Part shown: positions 32,989 through 44,397 of the stretch, piece after piece
Numbering within the stretch: the stretch's first letter is position 1
How the letters are laid out: each line of letters starts with the position of its first letter
Assembly: GCA_933228895.1 (NCBI GenBank)
Contig: OW121851.1
Span: forward strand, 130,991,624 to 131,055,623
DNA length: 64,000 bases
Direction: 5' to 3'
Source: Platycnemis pennipes
Lineage: Eukaryota; Arthropoda; Insecta; Odonata; Platycnemididae
Made by a program: the position numbers and the translations under genes
Notes under the pieces: model-generated
Database searches by the model: none
Seen by the model: only the letters and a program-made list of their open reading frames with translations
Told to the model about the DNA's origin: nothing

Positions 32989-33200
32989 ATTTTTTAAAAT
33001 AATTTCCATTCAATTCAGGCTTGTAAGGATGCAGTTGGTATGAGTTGATAGAACTATGACCACGAACTTCAAAGTACGCTGCCAACATCACACCATCTAA
33101 TCGTTTATTATGTTGACTATTATGATCTATTATTGTTCGCGGGAAAAAGGGCATCGAACAAATGCGTCCAGATTCTCATAAAGCTGTTTCCCGAGCCTTT
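32989..33200 (-). pseudogene. LINE C-terminal remnant (A/B type)
   Basis: Minus strand translation MPFFPRTIIDHNSQHN matches the FFPRTI-W/H-N signature near the ORF2 end of LINE-A and LINE-B. The rest (HPYKPELNG) is degraded. Confidence 0.5.
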
Positions 33201-33366
33201 TTCTCTTGAATTCACTGAACGCGTTCCTATGGTATTTTATCTTGCGATCTTTACTCGGTAACGGTTGGAAATTCCTTCCTCCATCTTTCTCAGTTTCTTA
33301 ACTAGTCAATCCATTGAAGGATAGTAAGTTTTTAGATATGCCCAATGGATCAACTATATTAAATAT

Positions 33367-33407
33367 ACGGAAAGCCCAGGAATAAATTTTATTCCTGGGC
33401 TTTCCGT
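33367..33407. repeat. perfect palindrome, 20-bp arms
   Basis: ACGGAAAGCCCAGGAATAAA, one T, then its exact reverse complement. It sits alone in AT-rich DNA. Confidence 0.9.
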
Positions 33408-34020
33408 AGAAATTCCAATCCATCAGGTGCAAATCCCGATAAGACTACATTCGTGAGTGCATTATTTTTCCTTAAACAGGGCATACTTTTTTGTATTTGA
33501 TTTCGATTGTAATTTTTGATGACATACATATTTTATGTTAATTTTATTTTACTATAATTACAATTGTGAACGAATGCTGCTAGCACAGCATTCTACTGAT
33601 TCCGTGCGTATGAAGTCGCAAATGGCGCTCCGTTGGCCAACGAGGACAACGTTTTTGAGAGCTTATTAATGCTGTTAGTGTGAATGGTAGAACGTTTGTT
33701 TTCGTATGGTCGTATTGGTCTCTCATACTTTTAAATACATCGATTTACAAGGCGTCTTATTTTACAAAATTGAAATAATGTGCACTTAAAGAGAAAAAAG
33801 AACAAAATAAGAAAATAAATACAAATTATGAAGCCCACATATGTTTTAACTCTGTGCACCAACAGGTTCATATCACTCCTATGTTTCAACAAGGCACATA
33901 AAGAGGTCCATTTCACGCATATGTTGTAAGTTGCGCAACAACAGAATTCTAATTTATAGCAACTCCTCTTCACTTTCAGCATCGAATGTTTTCGAAAGTA
34001 TGTTAATAAATAATTTACTT
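33408..34020. other. unassigned AT-rich sequence
   Basis: No feature recognised. Confidence 0.4.
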
Positions 34021-34440
34021 TTAAATTAGGATACAGGAGTCCGTTTATCGACCTCTCGAGGCTCTCCCTTCCGCGTGCGCTCCACCATCGCCGACTCAAA
34101 GGGAGCGAAGTGCGTTCATTCCAACTCGAAGCTCGCTCCCTCTGCCGGCCGACGGTGGTTGGCTGGCTGGTCATTGACCACGGGCGCATTCTCGCCGTGG
34201 CTGGTTGAGAGGGAGGTGCTTATGTGTTCTCGTTCGGCAGCTGAAACGGGTGCTCGAAAATCTGTTGGCAGCGCTCGTGTTAACCGTCCTATTGCTTTGA
34301 CAATGACTTCTAGCGTCTCCTCCGCCGAGTGTCTATTTCGATCGTTTCGGCGTCTGAAATAGTTTGCCCGCGCTTTCGACTGAAGTGGGAGCGTCGATGC
34401 GCTGTGACCCCCTTGGCGATGCCGATGAATATGTTTCATC
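34021..34440. other. CpG-rich block
   Basis: High G+C with many CpG between AT-rich flanks, with open frames on both strands and no recognised domain. It may be a promoter or 5' exon of a gene outside the view. Confidence 0.3.
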
Positions 34441-35304
34441 TAAGGCCATTCAAATCTCTAGGGTTTAAATCTAACGTTAGAGAAAAAGATTTCTCCGAGG
34501 ACTGCGAGGAGTAATAGATTTTAGTTTTTTGGTACTCCAACAAACAAGGTTATATCGCACCGTCTAATATGATATCTTAATATCCTCTTCGGTCCAGAAA
34601 AATACCTGGCCTATGAAAAACTTTTTCTCACTTTTTTGAGCATATAGAGGCTGCTGAAATTATACATTGAAAAACATTTTTATTATTATTATTTTTGTTG
34701 AAACATTTATAGCCCACATATGTGTACAGTTGTTATTTGAGAGTAGAAAAAAATGACGAACGATTGAATAATAATAAAACACCACCATAAGCATTAATAT
34801 TCTGTACGTAAACAGAAAAAATGCAACATGGGCAAGAGATAAATATATGAAATAAAGTTATCTGTGTTTGTGGTTGCCACATTGATTTCTGAAATGCGAA
34901 AGCTAAAAGAGATTCTAGTGCGTGAAATTGGCGCTGTCAAGGCGGAAAATTCAAAATCAAGTATGTTTTTAAATAGGGCACATCAGTACAATATTGTGAT
35001 GTAAAAAGCTACCCTCTGAGGGACGTATGATCGACTGTCCACATGTGCTGGCAAGGGGACCGAAGAGGATAGGTACGTACAAGGATAAAAAAAATATCCG
35101 TGCCTTGGGCGGAATTAGAACCCGTGGCCTATAGGTTGCAAGATCGACGCGACATGTCTACAGAGGTCGGTCCGTGAATTCGAGTTAGACGAGTGGTGGG
35201 ATCGACTTCCATGCCCCCATGATCTGCAAATGGGCATCCGGTTCTAGTTGGGCGACCTATCAAGTGAAGGACGGTGTCATATCGAAAGTATAATAGGGTA
35301 GTTT
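34441..35304. other. mostly unassigned; tRNA-like SINE head near 35100-35220 (-)
   Basis: On the minus strand GGGTTCTAATTCCGCCC-like sequence at about 35107-35122 is B-box-like, preceded by a tRNA-like segment. The remainder is AT-rich without features. Confidence 0.35.
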
Positions 35305-35862
35305 CCTTCATCAAAGAATATAGGGTCGTTTACCATATTTTTTATTGCCGAATATGAGAGTTTGTAAAATAAAAAGATCCGTATTTTTCCGTTTTTTGAT
35401 CCGTCAATTATTTCTCGAGTTATAGGCGTCGAAAAACTAATGTTTTTAACCCTTTCGGGAAAGTGGGTATGACGTATGACGACTTCGTCCAATCACAACT
35501 GAGCCCGCGAAGCTACTTCGCCTTATCGCAAAGGGGGGACACAGCTGACTCTGCCAATCGGAGCAGTTACGACAGCATCTGTGCGAGCAGACCTTCCGAG
35601 AATCCCCTTTCCACTCCCTCCCCTTCCCATACGAGCAGTCAAGGACGGGAGGAAAGTGACGTCAATGTTATCACAGCAGTATTTTCGGTGGGCGTCACCT
35701 TTTGCTTATTTTAATTTTTGATTTATGAGTGAATGGTTATGGTTAGAAGATTAATTTTTTCACCAAATTTCTTTTTTCGTTTCCATCTAACAATTTCGTA
35801 TACAAAATTGCGATTTCGGTGTCGAGTAAACGCCCCCATTCATTGATTGCGATTCGGGCCCG
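35305..35862 (+). repeat. dispersed repeat R2, copy 1
   Basis: Aligns over about 550 bases with 47715-48275 in the same orientation, at an estimated 85-90 percent. Conserved islands are GGGTCGTTTACCATATTTTT, GAGTTATAGGCGTCGAAAAA, CGTCCAATCACAACTGAGCC (with a CCAAT word), AGCATCTGTGCGAGCAGACC, TGACGTCAATGTTATCACAG (with a TGACGTCA word) and GAGTAAACGCCCCCATTC. The island spacing matches in both copies. No coding capacity. Confidence 0.8.
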
Positions 35863-36924
35863 ATGGTGATATAGTAGTAGGTGAGCCGGATATAGTTTAT
35901 ACATAATTATACCTTAATTAAATCCAAGTAATTGAGGCAATAGGGTAGTTTTCTTCATAAAAAAACAGAATTCATTAATTGCGATCCGTGCCCTAACATA
36001 AAGGTACTCACTTTACGCAAAAAGTTTGGATTTTGAAATACCAGTTTACTAGAGAATTAAATGTTAATTTTAAGACCAATTGAAAAAGCTCAGAAATGTC
36101 AGGGTGTGCTACCTTGTTGCTGACATAACAGGTTTATGTTGCGAGGCAAATGAAATATTAGTCTCCTGAATTTACCGTTGTATTTGAGAGCCCCTCAGGT
36201 GTTAGTAATAGCCTATGAAAACTATCAAAGTTTGAAAAGTCTCCTCCGTTAAACGTGGTTTCCATAGTCGTTTTATTGGCTCCAAGTCATCCTGCTCGTG
36301 GAGTCCTCTGCTACTGCGAAGCATGACGTGAACTTCACGTGATTACGGGCCAACTTCACGGTGCGCTTGGTAAAATGAATATTAACTGTTTTAAAACGAA
36401 TCAGCTGGATATATAATTTTAAATAAATAAATAAAAGTTAATCATAATAAATTAACTGAATAAATATACCTCAGATACTAGTTAATAAGCTTTAAAGGAG
36501 TGCACCGTCTGCTTATTTTAAAATGAAACGGCCTAAAATACGTACTCCAGAGGCTATTAACTTCGATAAAGGCAATAAAAAACAATAGGAAACTCCCCTA
36601 TTGTAGAAAGGATTGTCTTCGTTATTCTTCCCTGGAGCACAAGTTTAAACGGAACAAATAAAGATTTGAAGTTGATTCTGCCCATAACAGGCGGGTGTCT
36701 GTGCGGCAGCGGTGAAAGTAAAGCAGGTGTGAATTGATAGATGGCAGTGCATCAGTCGAAGTAACGAAAATTAATTTTAGACGAGGAGGACGAAGCAGCC
36801 GAGAAAACGAGTGATTTACTGGGAATCTCCTCAACTTGGTTAACTCGGTGGGAATTGCGGGAGCATCGACGGACAGTCAGAAAACTTTACTGGAGGAAGC
36901 CATCCCCTTTGAAAATCACTAAAA
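35863..36924. other. unassigned; R2-related edge words
   Basis: AATAGGGTAGTTTTCTTCAT at 35939-35958 repeats the left edge of R2 (35301-35318), and ATTCATTAATTGCGATCCG (35970-35988) repeats its right edge (35847-35865). This suggests a larger, partly rearranged repeat. The rest is AT-rich. Confidence 0.45.
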
Positions 36925-37012
36925 AGTCTACGTTTGTTCATATTTATGTTCTCCATAACTTTTTATGATTAGGCGCTCAATGCCTGGCAAAATTCATACT
37001 GATGTCGATAGG
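36925..37012 (+). repeat. dispersed repeat R3, copy 1
   Basis: TATGTTCTCCATAACTTTTT, AATGCCTGGCAAAATTCATA and CTGATGTCGATAG match 48335-48420, which lies right after R2 copy 2. R2 and R3 are therefore probably parts of one element, here separated by about 1.06 kb. Confidence 0.65.
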
Positions 37013-39348
37013 CTGAAAGCCATAAATCGTGTGGTGGACGCGTTACTAGGAGGAAGTAATACTCTATGACAAGGTGTTTTAAAAATTTACAAAAAAATCA
37101 TATGTATCATAGCTTCTTCTTATCATAGGCTATGAACTTGATTTTATATCACTGCGTATGATGTTATCAAGGTTGCTACTATTGTTAAAGTTAGCACAGA
37201 AGTTTATGAATTCTACCAGGGTTGTAATCTCTGTCTTAGCTGATGTTTAGATGGGGATCCCGAGTAGACTTCACAACCTGCTTACACAGGAAAGCAGAAG
37301 CAGCAGCAGCAGCAAAATCTTAGCTGTGAAAGTTTTTTATGTGACAAATTTAAAAATAAAATTCTCTCCAGATTATTTTCAAGCCCATAATGAATTTAGA
37401 ATATTCTCTTAATGTAGCATATGTCCACCTCAATCCTTTATCCGTTCCTCTAAAACTCTCCCTGCATCAAAATATTTACATATCTTGCATTCACAAATCA
37501 CCCAAGTTTTCCGTCGTCTCTCCTTAGAACAACAACAGCATGACTTTGAGAAGTGTTCGGGGAAAAATATTCCTAATTATACCTTGCATGACGTGAGTGG
37601 GTGCTTTGCGTTTTGATGACGACTCTTTGTGTCAAAAGAATCTGCCATTCATCGCACAACTTTGACAGAAACTGTAAGGGAGTAAATCGACCTTGCTGCG
37701 AACTGTCATTTCCTTAAAACGGCCATTGATTTCGGGTGACGGAGAAGGTTTATAGTGACGTGAGGTAGTTGACGGCATTTGTAATCATTACCCTTTCAAG
37801 GGAGATAGTATTTTGCCTCCACCATTAGCCGTGTGGCTTTGCTGATCTCTTTGGATGTAACCCCTCCGTGCCGTCCACAGGAAAAAAAAACTATACGAGG
37901 GACCTTCACCTTTTCCAGTTTTTTTGAAACCGTCAAAATTTCGGTGAACATCTGGGGCTACTCAACGTGGGCATGTTCCTCATTTGGGTTTCTTCATTGC
38001 TTCATTCACTGCACTACACATTTATACGACCTGAACAGCAAATGGCCGCTTGGATAACACTCATGTGATGCTGCGTGCATGAATGCTTCTCAAACTTGTA
38101 CACAAAGTTTTGCATTTACATATCACTAATGACAAAGTGAAGGGGAACGATGTTATTCTCTTGGTAACCTTGAAATCCAAGTTTTTGGATTATTTTAATA
38201 AGACGGAATGAGAGAAAATTGATAATGTACGTTTTAGCTTCAAATTTGCATACCTTCCATAAGAGCTATTTCTATTCGTGAGAAACAATTCTGTAGGGAC
38301 ATGGAAAACGTATGATGATCTATTTGATGTTTAGGTCATGGGGACATTTATTGGACCAGTTTGCTAAAATAGAGTAGTCCTGCTCCAAATATCGAACAGT
38401 TATCTTGCCCAGGTGCTTAGACCGCGGAAATTCTGAAATGCGAAGACCATTCCGAGAAAGTCTTTCTGGATGAAGAAGTCGTGATGTTTTTCGAGTCACC
38501 TGTAGCAGTTGACAGGTATCACCGGTAGGAATTAACTGATGCTAAAATATTTCATGCTTGAGGTGCAATTGTTTAGATTATCTGAGTATACTGTTGGCTC
38601 ATTTGACGATTCTCTAATGCAGGGACTAAAATTATTCATTAATATGTGATTATGAGGCAAGTTAAGAAGCAGAAAAAATGGAACCACTTTTGGTAGTTTA
38701 GCGGAAGTGAATGTATAAAATTTAGTACTTCGAAAAGTCAAGCGAAAATCCCTCTGCTAAATTGTGGTGCAGTTTCAGGTAGATATTTATTCCGAAAAGA
38801 AATTATTAATTCCGGCAGTTCATGGACATTCAAACGTTGCCCACGTTTTGTAACCTAATAGTACAGCAAAATATAATTTTCGTTATTTCTCCTACGGAGG
38901 AAGACAAATTTCAACTGCATTGTGTAAAGTGATCTAGAATTAATGAGGCTTATGCCCTTTCATTGACGATACTCTAGATGCGACTCCTGTCGGGTGCATT
39001 CTGGATTACTCCTTATCGTATAGCAGTCGGCACCGTGCTCATTGAGTGTTCGAACCCGCTCCTCGAGGACGTGATGGTTTATTCAAGAGAGCATTTATGA
39101 ACGGATACTCGTGGCAGTCCTTCATCCTGAAAATTCGCGCGGAGAGCTACGCTGTGCATTAATTAAGTCTATATTTACGCCGCGGCCCTTGCCTTCGTTT
39201 GACGTGCTCTTCCACTTTAGCGCCTGTTCCACTTTCCGATTGCTCAACGACTTAACGACGCGAGGAGTAAAATGGGCAGTCAAGGAAACATAATGCATAG
39301 CTCCAACGAAAGGAAAAGGAAGTCTTTCTTGAGATTCTCGTCCTTTTA
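37013..39348. other. unassigned; AGC microsatellite at 37293-37313
   Basis: A short imperfect AGC run lies at 37293-37313. At 38990-39075 a CpG-rich segment with GTTCGAACCCGC resembles a B box on the minus strand. Nothing else is recognised. Confidence 0.4.
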
Positions 39349-39530
39349 ATTCGAATTTATATAGTGGAGAAAACAAACTTTGCAAATTTCATGACACAAT
39401 GTGTTGAAACCCGGGTCGTGAAAATATCTATTTAGTGAAATTTGCAAAGTTTGTTTTCTCCACCATGGAAAAATTTTACAAAATTACCCTTGAAACAGTT
39501 CGTTTTCTCGAATTTATATAGTTTTGTTTG
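39349..39530. repeat. fold-back element with hammerhead-like centre
   Basis: Perfect 26-bp inverted arms at 39365-39390 and 39437-39462 enclose 46 bases. The loop reads TTTCATGACACAATGTG, TTGAAAC, CCGG, GTC (39388-39416): a CATGA box, a CAC/GTG stem, then GAAAC-CCGG-GTC. CGAATTTATATAGT-type words at 39352 and 39509 flank the unit in direct orientation. Confidence 0.7.
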
Positions 39531-40034
39531 TTTATTCCACTTGAACGCTGAGAGTTGAGTAGTAAAATTATTTTTTTCTGACGCGTTGTTGCAAAAAGGA
39601 AAGGATTATTATGTCCTCATATCGTGAGTGAAACTATAACTATGTAACATCAAAATTAACACAGAAACTGTGAATATCTATGACCCAGGTGAAAAGGCGG
39701 GTTTAGTTTACACCCACACCTAGGGTACCGCCTGTGATGCTTTCTGAGGGCGAATGTGATGGCTAGATGACAGTAATACCTTGCCCGCGATTGACGTTGT
39801 TTTGAGGAGGTATTATTTTAGTGCTATGAAATGAGCAAAATCCTTTCGTGGCTCTGCAATATATATCTCATGGGAGACCTATACTCGAAAAATAAATGCC
39901 ATGCAAATGAAAAGGGGCAAATTTGCAAAGCTTATGCCCAATTCTAGAATGAGACATTCGAGGAGAAATAGGCTCTTTGATGAATCAATTTCTAAGGTCA
40001 TGTAACGCACGATCTTAGTCTAATGTGATACTTC

Positions 40035-40145
40035 ATCTAATTCTCAGACAAACGCAACACCTATATGCGAGGCGAGATTCGAACTCTTGGCCTTTGGATT
40101 GTAGGGCCAAAACGTTTTCCATCTGAATACCGTGGTCTGCTGAAT
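40035..40145 (-). repeat. tRNA-like SINE fragment
   Basis: On the minus strand AAGAGTTCGAATCTCGCC is B-box-like with a tRNA-like segment before it. 39531-40034 shows nothing recognisable. Confidence 0.45.
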
Positions 40146-40253
40146 TTAAATTATCTAAGCTAGCGGTGAAAGTGATATTTTATCTGCTAACAATAGGATT
40201 GCTTGACATGAATTGACTGGAAATAATTTATGAAAATTAGCTCATGTACCTCA

Positions 40254-40438
40254 TTCTGTCTCTAGATTCCGGGTTTCTTTTGTGTAGATAAATGTTTTGT
40301 CTCTAGCTTTCCACCATTGCAGGAAGAATCTCAGGAGTAGTTGAGCATTGCTCATGAAGTTGCGCCCTGAAATGGTGCTTGAAAGCTATAGACAAAAATT
40401 TATCTACTCAATAGAAACATGGAGCTTCGTGATAGAAT
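40254..40438. repeat. fold-back element with hammerhead-like centre
   Basis: Arms of about 70 bases (40254-40325 and 40366-40438, roughly 75 percent complementary) share GTAGATAAATNTTTGTCTNTAGCTTT. Near the centre, 40351-40385 reads CTCATGAAGTT, GCGCC, CTGAAAT, GGTGC, TT, GAAAG. GCGCC/GGTGC pair, giving a CUNAUGA-stem-GAAA layout. The GTC triplet is not kept. Confidence 0.6.
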
Positions 40439-40928
40439 GTAAATTTAAGAAAATATTTAGCATGGAAAACTAGTTAACAAAAATAAGTCCATCAAAATAC
40501 CTATCTTGTTTCCTCTCGGAGGATGTACTGATAATTAACAGTGGAGTAGTGGGCGGTAGCTGTAATTCGGTTCAGAGTTTTCCAGGTTGTATTGCACTGT
40601 CTGGCATAACCGGAACCTTGATGATGATGAATTCATTTTGATTGTCATAAGAGGTCGTAAGAATCGGATAACTGCGTCAAGGTTTTAGCGGCTAGTTCTC
40701 ATATCTTGAATTTGTTAGAGGGCGTGGTAAATGGGCCTGTCTCTCAGACATGTGTTATTAATGTATCTCAGTTTAAAATATGGGATTAATAAAGGTCGAG
40801 GTACTTTGCGATGACGAAAGACTGCGTCCCACAAGTCGCAAATGTTTTATTTACCAGTCCTTGGGCTATTTTTTTTGTAATTTACGGAATGAGTGTAAAT
40901 GACGACATTAGGTATTGTAGAAAAACAA
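40439..40928. other. unassigned sequence
   Basis: No recognised feature. Confidence 0.35.
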
Positions 40929-41072
40929 AAAAATTGTAAAATTCACGATTTTATCAAAACTGACCGATTTCGTCGAATGGTCGACATCTTCAGTCGTGAA
41001 TTAACACTTGAGGATGTCGACTATTCGACGAAACTGGTTGTGTAGTAATAGAATCATGAATTTTAGTGTTTG
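40929..41072. repeat. fold-back element with best hammerhead-like core
   Basis: Inverted arms of about 65 bases (40929-40994 and 41007-41072) surround a short centre. On the minus strand, 40993 to 40962 reads CTGAAGA, T, GTCGA-CCAT-TCGAC (a perfect five-base stem with four-base loop), GAAA, then TCGGTC. On the + strand the mirrored core (41007-41040) reads CTTGAGGAT, GTCGA-CTAT-TCGAC, GAAAC, TGGTT. The stem and GAAA are kept in both arms. Confidence 0.65.
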
Positions 41073-41330
41073 TTTTTTTGTTAAACATGAAGTTTCACCA
41101 AGTAGAGCGTGAAACCATCGAATTAGTTATTGTATTTTCATTCGATCTATTTCTATAATAAGTAAAAGTTTAAAAGTGGATGTTAATCACAGTAACGATT
41201 TTTCCCGAAATCTGGCATTTAATCCCATTTATTTGCTCTGTGTGGTGCCTTGGTTATTATTGGACGTTCTCGCGATTCTTGTAAATAAAATACGTTAACT
41301 GTTCAATTTTCATCAAATAGGTACGAGATT

Positions 41331-41513
41331 ATAAGGGAGCGTGGTGGCCTAGTGGGTAGAGCGCTGAGCTACTGATCGAAGGGTCCCGGGTTCAAAACCG
41401 GGTTAAGCCTTTGGACATACATAAACGAAAAATCCTCGGAGTTCGAGGTGGCCCAGGGAAATGATCTGGCCCCCCCTACCCTCAATGTGTGTAATTCACA
41501 CGCCTGTGTCTTA
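41331..41513 (+). repeat. SINE-V, 5' part of interrupted copy
   Basis: A tRNA-like head (GTGGTGGCCTAGTGGGTAGA as A box region, CCCGGGTTCAAAACCGGG as B box region) is followed by the body to CACGCCTGTGTCTTA. The copy continues at 44334. A 12-bp target duplication, AGGTACGAGATT at 41319-41330 and AGGTACGAAATT at 44398-44409 (one mismatch), frames the whole SINE. Confidence 0.9.
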
Positions 41514-41904
41514 CAGGGTGTCCACTGACCGGGAAAACCTGGAAAATCGGGAATTATTCGTGAATTTTCAGTGCAGGGAATTGTTCGTGGATTATTCGTG
41601 ATTTTCTGGTCTTAGTCGGGAATTTTAAAAATTCTTAATTCAAGACAAAAAATCCTTATTTTATAAACAGGATAAATAACGATGACTTTAAGATATGGAT
41701 TTGCCGTTGGTATGAATGAATAAATAAACGAAAAGTAGTTAGGCTCAATGTATTGTCAGCGCTGTGTGGATCGGAGACGTTCAACTGTTCGACTGTCGAA
41801 CGGATGCCTTCAGCGTCACGTCAAGTACCATTTGTTCTCATTCATTGCACATCGGACTAAGCCCATGATACGCAAACATATGCCTAACGTGTAATGATGG
41901 CCGG

Positions 41905-42240
41905 ATTGGATCCGTCGGATCCAAAGATCCACGGATCTTTCATTTTACTCGGTTCCGGATCCAAAGACACGGAATAAAATCGGATCCGGATCGTAGATTT
42001 TTAATTTTCGCGGCTTAGCGATCGAAGTGCCCCGTGAATGGAATGTAGGTGCGGTAGATATTGACAAGAAGAGGATGTGTAACTAAGGTCACGCAATTAG
42101 ATGAAAATGTTCCCGTGCAACTAAAAGCAAAATAAATAAATATGACTTTTTTCCCCCATTACCCCGGTATCGCGGGAAAAAAATACGTAGGATGTCACGC
42201 GGGTAGCCTACATTCGCCGGGATCAGGCGTACAACGAGAG
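41905..42240. repeat. internal module, copy 1
   Basis: Aligns with 42370-42705: GGATCCAAAGA/ATATCCGAAGA, TTTCGCGGCTTAGCGATCGA, CGTGAATGGAATGTA, GGTAGATATTGACAAG, and GATGTCACGCGGGT followed by GCCTACATTCGCC. CpG-rich in an otherwise AT-rich element. Confidence 0.75.
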
Positions 42241-42369
42241 CTAGTGTAGTCATTCAGTCATTGCATCGAAAATGTTATTATCTTCAATTTCAAACCAGTA
42301 CATGTGAATACTCACTTTATGATACTTTTGTTGTTTAAATTAGATTTACAAATGTACCATTAATAAATT

Positions 42370-42705
42370 AAGGATGGTCGGGTCGGAACCACGGGTCTTT
42401 CATTTAATTCGCTACTGAAATCATATCCGAAGACAGTAAAAATTCAGATTCGGATCGGAGATTTTAAAATTTCGCGGCTTAGTGATCGATGCGCCGCGCG
42501 AATGGAATGTACGTATGGTAGATACTAACAAGGAGAGATTGTGTAACTTGGTCACGAAATGAGAAAAAGATTTTTTTCGTGCCAGAAAATCAAAATAAAA
42601 AAATAATCGTCGGGACTTTTTTCTCCATAGGCACGGATGCGCGAGAAGAAAAATAAAGCCGAATGTCACGCGGGTCGCCTACATCCGCCAGATTCCCGTG
42701 AACCT
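42370..42705. repeat. internal module, copy 2
   Basis: Diverged tandem partner of 41905-42240, about 465 bases downstream, sharing TTTCGCGGCTTAGTGATCGA and GAATGTCACGCGGGTCGCCT. Confidence 0.75.
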
Positions 42706-42804
42706 ATGATAGCGTAGTTGCTAAAAATGAGGACTAGTGTACTGCAGGTCACGAGTTCGATCCTTAACACTGCCTAGGAATACAGGCTATGCTGTATTCC
42801 TAGG
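42706..42804 (+). repeat. tRNA-like head plus perfect hairpin
   Basis: GCGTAGTTGCTAAAAATGAG and CACGAGTTCGATCC give A/B-box-like spacing. Immediately after lies a perfect hairpin: CCTAGGAATACAG (42773-42785), loop GCTATG, CTGTATTCCTAGG (42792-42804). It is either a SINE piece captured by the transposon or a Pol III-like module. Confidence 0.55.
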
Positions 42805-44333
42805 GTAATGCTTGTAGGCAGTTAAAAAAAAAGAGATTATCAGAAATTTCATGTGAATTTATAATGAAAAAATAATAAAATTTGGCGTAAGTGAAAGGAT
42901 TGGAAAAATTTTTTATTGCAGAATTAAATCGTCTAATCATTATGTTAACTTTACAATGTATTTTTAGTGACGCATTTGTAAATGTAGGTAGTTTAAAAGA
43001 TAGAAGTACAAAAAAGTCAGTATCCACACAAAAAGGTTGGAAATGAAGGATGATAAACTTTTTGATTCAATGGCTGAAAGAAAAATTTTAAACAGCGATA
43101 AGAATCGAACTTCATTACCTGTAGTCCACTACTCCACTCTGCTATTGTCGGCTTACCTGATTTAGGAGAATACATTCTTCCCACATGTCATTCTACTTTT
43201 TTCTTGCAAACCCAGGCCAATTTGGAGAGAAAATCCGAGACTTTTTTTAAATTTTGTTTATAGTAGCATGAAGAAAGGCTAATTTCATTTCAAGATCAGA
43301 CAACCCCTTCTTAGGAGTAGAAAATTCTCAAATTTCACTTTAAAGGTTATTATTAATAAGACATTGCAAAATTACTAGTTTAGCAGCTTGAAATATTCTA
43401 TAATAATTTTTTCGTCTTAAAAATGGAATCCCCAGATATTCCATAAATGGGATCTCTTGGTCGCATTAAATTTTTTTTTGTTTCTAAAAAAGAATTTGAA
43501 AGCATTTAAGGATTTGATTAATAATTGGAAAATAATTCCTTTATTAATGAAAATGAACTTATAATGTTTCTTTTACTGCACATTTGATGTGATCGGATAC
43601 TTTACTGTAAGTACAATGTAGTTGGCTTTCTGGTAGGCTTTGCAATATATTTTTTACAAACCTTTCTATAATTTTTTGAGAAATCTAATTGCTGATGTTT
43701 GTTAGATATATTCAGGATGCGCTTACTTGAATTAGGATTTTTATTACATTCATTTTTATTAGAAAAAGATGGTGTAGGATACTAAAGATTGTTATGAATT
43801 CACTTTTTTCTATATAGTCTACCGGTACAAAAATGTTACATTCTGATTCTGAGTGAACAGAAAATTGAGGCTTTGAGACTTAAAATAGAAAAGCATGGCA
43901 AAAAATATTAACTTAGAAAATCATCATTCCAAGAACAGTGGTTGAATGCCGAAGACTTTAGCCAGTGGGTTCTTTATGTTCCTCTTGTAGAAGAATTTGT
44001 AATTTCTCATTGAAATGCTAATTTAGAAAGAGGGTGTTTAATCAAAAAGTAGTTTATCTTTCCCAAACAACAAAGAGAGTCTCTTACTACCAATAAAACT
44101 ACATATTTAATTACTTTAATTTATCAATTATTTCTTATTTAATTACTTTATCTATATTATGCTATGGGTTGAACTACGAAAAATCCATATTCTACATAGA
44201 ACTTGAAAAACATCACTTTTGACTCGTACAAGAACCACGATATATTAGCCTGGACATTTTGATAAATTTAGCCTTGAAAACCTTGAATTATGCTTGAATT
44301 TAATATTTTGACTTTAGTGGACACCCTGTCTTA

Positions 44334-44397
44334 GTTCGGGATGAGCTCTACCCTCACCTATCCAAACCAACCTTGGGGTTGAATCACTGAGTGAGTG
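44334..44397 (+). repeat. SINE-V, 3' part of interrupted copy
   Basis: Continues 41331-41513: GTTCGGGATGAGCTCTACCC, CACCTATCCAAACCAACC and a GAGTGAGTG tail, ending at the 12-bp duplication. Confidence 0.88.

Larger units (their letters stand above)
41514..44328. mobile_element. non-autonomous DNA transposon, 2,815 bp, inserted in a SINE
   Basis: Exact 13-bp terminal inverted repeats, CAGGGTGTCCACT at 41514-41526 and AGTGGACACCCTG at 44316-44328, are flanked by a 5-bp duplication TCTTA (41509-41513 and 44329-44333). Removing the element and one TCTTA restores an uninterrupted SINE-V. Subterminal sequence is rich in GGGAATTATTCGTG-type repeats. No frame over about 82 codons is present, so it depends on a transposase encoded elsewhere. 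The superfamily is not assigned; a 5-bp duplication does not fit the 8 bp usual for hAT. Confidence 0.9.

Noticed and set aside
33731..34189. 152-codon frame (-)
   Set aside because: Half lies in a CpG block and half in AT-rich sequence with a phenylalanine/leucine run; no motif.
41335..41405. Functional tRNA in the SINE-V head
   Set aside because: A and B boxes are good, but the sequence continues into a known local SINE body with a target duplication.
41514..44328. hAT transposon
   Set aside because: The ends begin CAGGG, as in some hAT elements, but the duplication is 5 bp (TCTTA) rather than 8 and no transposase is present.
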